Source: JACDBD01 sp050743385
GTDB taxonomy: Bacteria; Actinomycetota; Acidimicrobiia; IMCC26256; JACDBD01
Assembly (NCBI GenBank): GCA_050743385.1
Contig: JBOGFJ010000011.1
Coordinates: 1 to 21,242, forward strand
Direction of reading: 5' to 3'
Length of the DNA stretch: 21,242 bases
Below are positions 20,161-21,242 of the stretch, in pieces. Both the position numbers and the translations under genes were made by a program. The stretch's first letter is position 1; every line of letters begins with the position of its first letter. The notes under the pieces were generated by a model. That model worked only from the letters and a program-made list of their open reading frames with translations, searched no databases and was not told the DNA's origin.

Positions 20161-21242
20161 TCAGCGGCGGGCGACCCGCCTCCGCCCGGTGACTCGGCGG
20201 CGGAAACGACCGAGCAGCACTCGGGCGCGACGCAATGCGCGCCGGGCGCGACTGACGGCAACCGCGATCGCGACGTCGGCGACGATGTCCCGGCGTCGTG
20301 CTGCGCGTGCCTGGCCGACGATGGACCGCGCGAACGTCAGCTCGCTCTCCGTCGTATACGGGCACCGGCGCACCGCTCGCCGTTCCAGTGGAAGCGGGAA
20401 CGTCGGATGGAGCGCGAGCACGCCCTGCATGTCGAGCGTGACCATGGTACGGATGCACTTCGGGCAGCGGCAGCAATTGACGAGCCCGGTTGCCTCCGGG
20501 CACACGCGTAGCCGACCGAACGTCTCCGGCCACGCGCCGACCACTGCCGTCTTCGCCACTCGGCTTGCCATGGCTCCGTCGTGTACCACCGCGAGGGTCT
20601 CGGTCGAGAGAAGGTGATCGATGCTCGGGTCCGACCCCCACGGGACCAGGCCACCGTAGGTATGAGTCGCGGGCAGGTAGAAGTGGCTCAGGAGGCCCTG
20701 CAACAGGAGCGCCACGCCGATCAGCGGCGCCCCGTGGAACACGCCCCAGTTGCCGCGGGGTGCGAAGCTCGCGGCATTCGTGCGCACGGTCAGCAGCTTG
20801 ACGCCCATACGCGCCAATATGTCGCGGTACGAAGCGCGCAGGGCTTCGAACGCGTCGGTGTCGTCGAGAGGGATGTCGAAGCCCTGAACGAGCAGCGCGT
20901 GAGACATCGCTGCGTGTGGACGTTGATCCCGTCCCGGACGATGGGACCACAACGTGTAGAACGAGTCGATGCCTCCCGAGAACGCCGCCCCCACCGCACC
21001 GGTCGTCGGCCCCATCTCGGCCGCAACGTCGTCGTCAGCGCGGATGTCGATCGTGTGGAACCGCCGCGGGAACCACGAGTGGAAGACGCGCTGGTAGTCC
21101 TCCACGCCCAACGCCAGACGCGGCGAGATCGGCCCGCGCACGTCGATGTGCTCGTGGTAGTTCATCGCCGGCAGCAGGAGGCACGCCAAAAACGCGTCGG
21201 AGCGTGGAGAGACCGCGTCCCGGTACGCCTCGGGGACGTCGA
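20161..21242 (-). CDS. PP-loop (SGGxDS) ATP-pyrophosphatase-like protein, 5' end beyond window
   Basis: The frame is open from the right edge, so the protein is at least 360 residues and its start is not visible. The PP-loop FSGGIDSFYTLW (SGGIDS coded at 20962-20979) is the ATP-binding signature of QueC/asparagine-synthetase-like enzymes that activate a substrate by adenylation. Later, PWGSDPSIDHLLSTE and CPEATGLVNCCRCPKCIRTM form a Cys cluster that could bind zinc. The C-terminus is strongly basic (RRARVLLGRFRRRVTGRRR). I recall hypothetical proteins with this order but no established reaction. It is not QueC itself, whose Cys pattern differs. Neighbours give no help; it converges with the crotonase gene. 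Confidence 0.8.
   Translation of the reverse strand, partial: DVPEAYRDAVSPRSDAFLACLLLPAMNYHEHIDVRGPISPRLALGVEDYQRVFHSWFPRRFHTIDIRADDDVAAEMGPTTGAVGAAFSGGIDSFYTLWSHRPGRDQRPHAAMSHALLVQGFDIPLDDTDAFEALRASYRDILARMGVKLLTVRTNAASFAPRGNWGVFHGAPLIGVALLLQGLLSHFYLPATHTYGGLVPWGSDPSIDHLLSTETLAVVHDGAMASRVAKTAVVGAWPETFGRLRVCPEATGLVNCCRCPKCIRTMVTLDMQGVLALHPTFPLPLERRAVRRCPYTTESELTFARSIVGQARAARRRDIVADVAIAVAVSRARRALRRARVLLGRFRRRVTGRRRVARR

Noticed and set aside
20166..20180. Hairpin ggcggg-cga-cccgcc as terminator for the crotonase gene
   Set aside because: The stem is only 6 bp and lies inside the 3' coding end of the PP-loop gene.

Overview
This is high-GC DNA from what looks like a free-living, metabolically versatile actinomycete-type bacterium. 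I infer Actinomycetota, possibly Acidimicrobiia, from several signs: dense high-GC coding, GTG/TTG starts, leaderless genes with a TANNNT -10 box placed 6 nt before the start codon, a LexA box of the Gram-positive type (CGAAC-N4-GTTCG), and many acyl-CoA enzymes. No phage, insertion sequence, CRISPR array or rRNA is visible. The window is chromosomal and looks vertically inherited, with many short divergent and convergent gene pairs.

Layout. 1-596 (-) is the N-terminal two thirds of a secreted intradiol-type dioxygenase, cut by the left edge. An initiator tRNA lies at 680-756 (+) with a strong hairpin after it. 818-1615 (-) is an MBL-fold/ODP-like protein. Its upstream region (1616-1979) holds a degenerate TetR-like stub with a 22-bp perfect palindrome. 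1980-2870 (+) is an orphan DNA-binding protein with HTH, winged-helix-like and zinc-ribbon parts. 2882-3990 (-) is a VOC dioxygenase-like gene plus a YceI gene, divergent from a leaderless MarR regulator (4069-4536). A 14-bp hairpin separates MarR from the convergent ArsR-SRPBCC pair (4638-5485, -), whose promoter contains an obvious operator. 5570-5848 (-) is a small ABM-like protein, followed by an acyl-CoA dehydrogenase-family gene (6046-7290, +).

The middle holds a membrane-bound PAS-PAS-GGDEF-EAL protein (7296-10058, -), a stand-alone LigD-type polymerase domain (10178-11188, -) and a nitronate monooxygenase-like gene (11247-12374, -). Divergent from these is a plus-strand cluster (12606-15478): a 41-codon ORF ending in an in-frame amber codon, an acyl-CoA ligase, a citryl-CoA-lyase-like protein and a PPOX split-barrel protein.

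The right part holds AlkB (15525-16160, -) behind a consensus-matching SOS box. Next are a TPP enzyme and a GlcD-like FAD oxidase in tandem (16203-19194, -), with a 13-bp inverted repeat between them. A 44-aa ORF coupled to a crotonase (19229-20139, +) follows. The last gene is a PP-loop (SGGxDS) protein that runs off the right edge.

Functional themes are oxidation and CoA-dependent breakdown of organic acids or aromatics (dioxygenases, ACAD, ligase, lyase, crotonase, 2-hydroxyacid oxidase, TPP enzyme) and DNA damage repair (AlkB, LigD-Pol). Small local regulators (MarR, ArsR) sit next to their probable targets. No single novel defence-type system is evident. The best leads are the LexA box at alkB, the ligase/lyase operon with its amber-separated leader, the orphan HTH/zinc-ribbon protein, the PP-loop protein and several precise inverted repeats.
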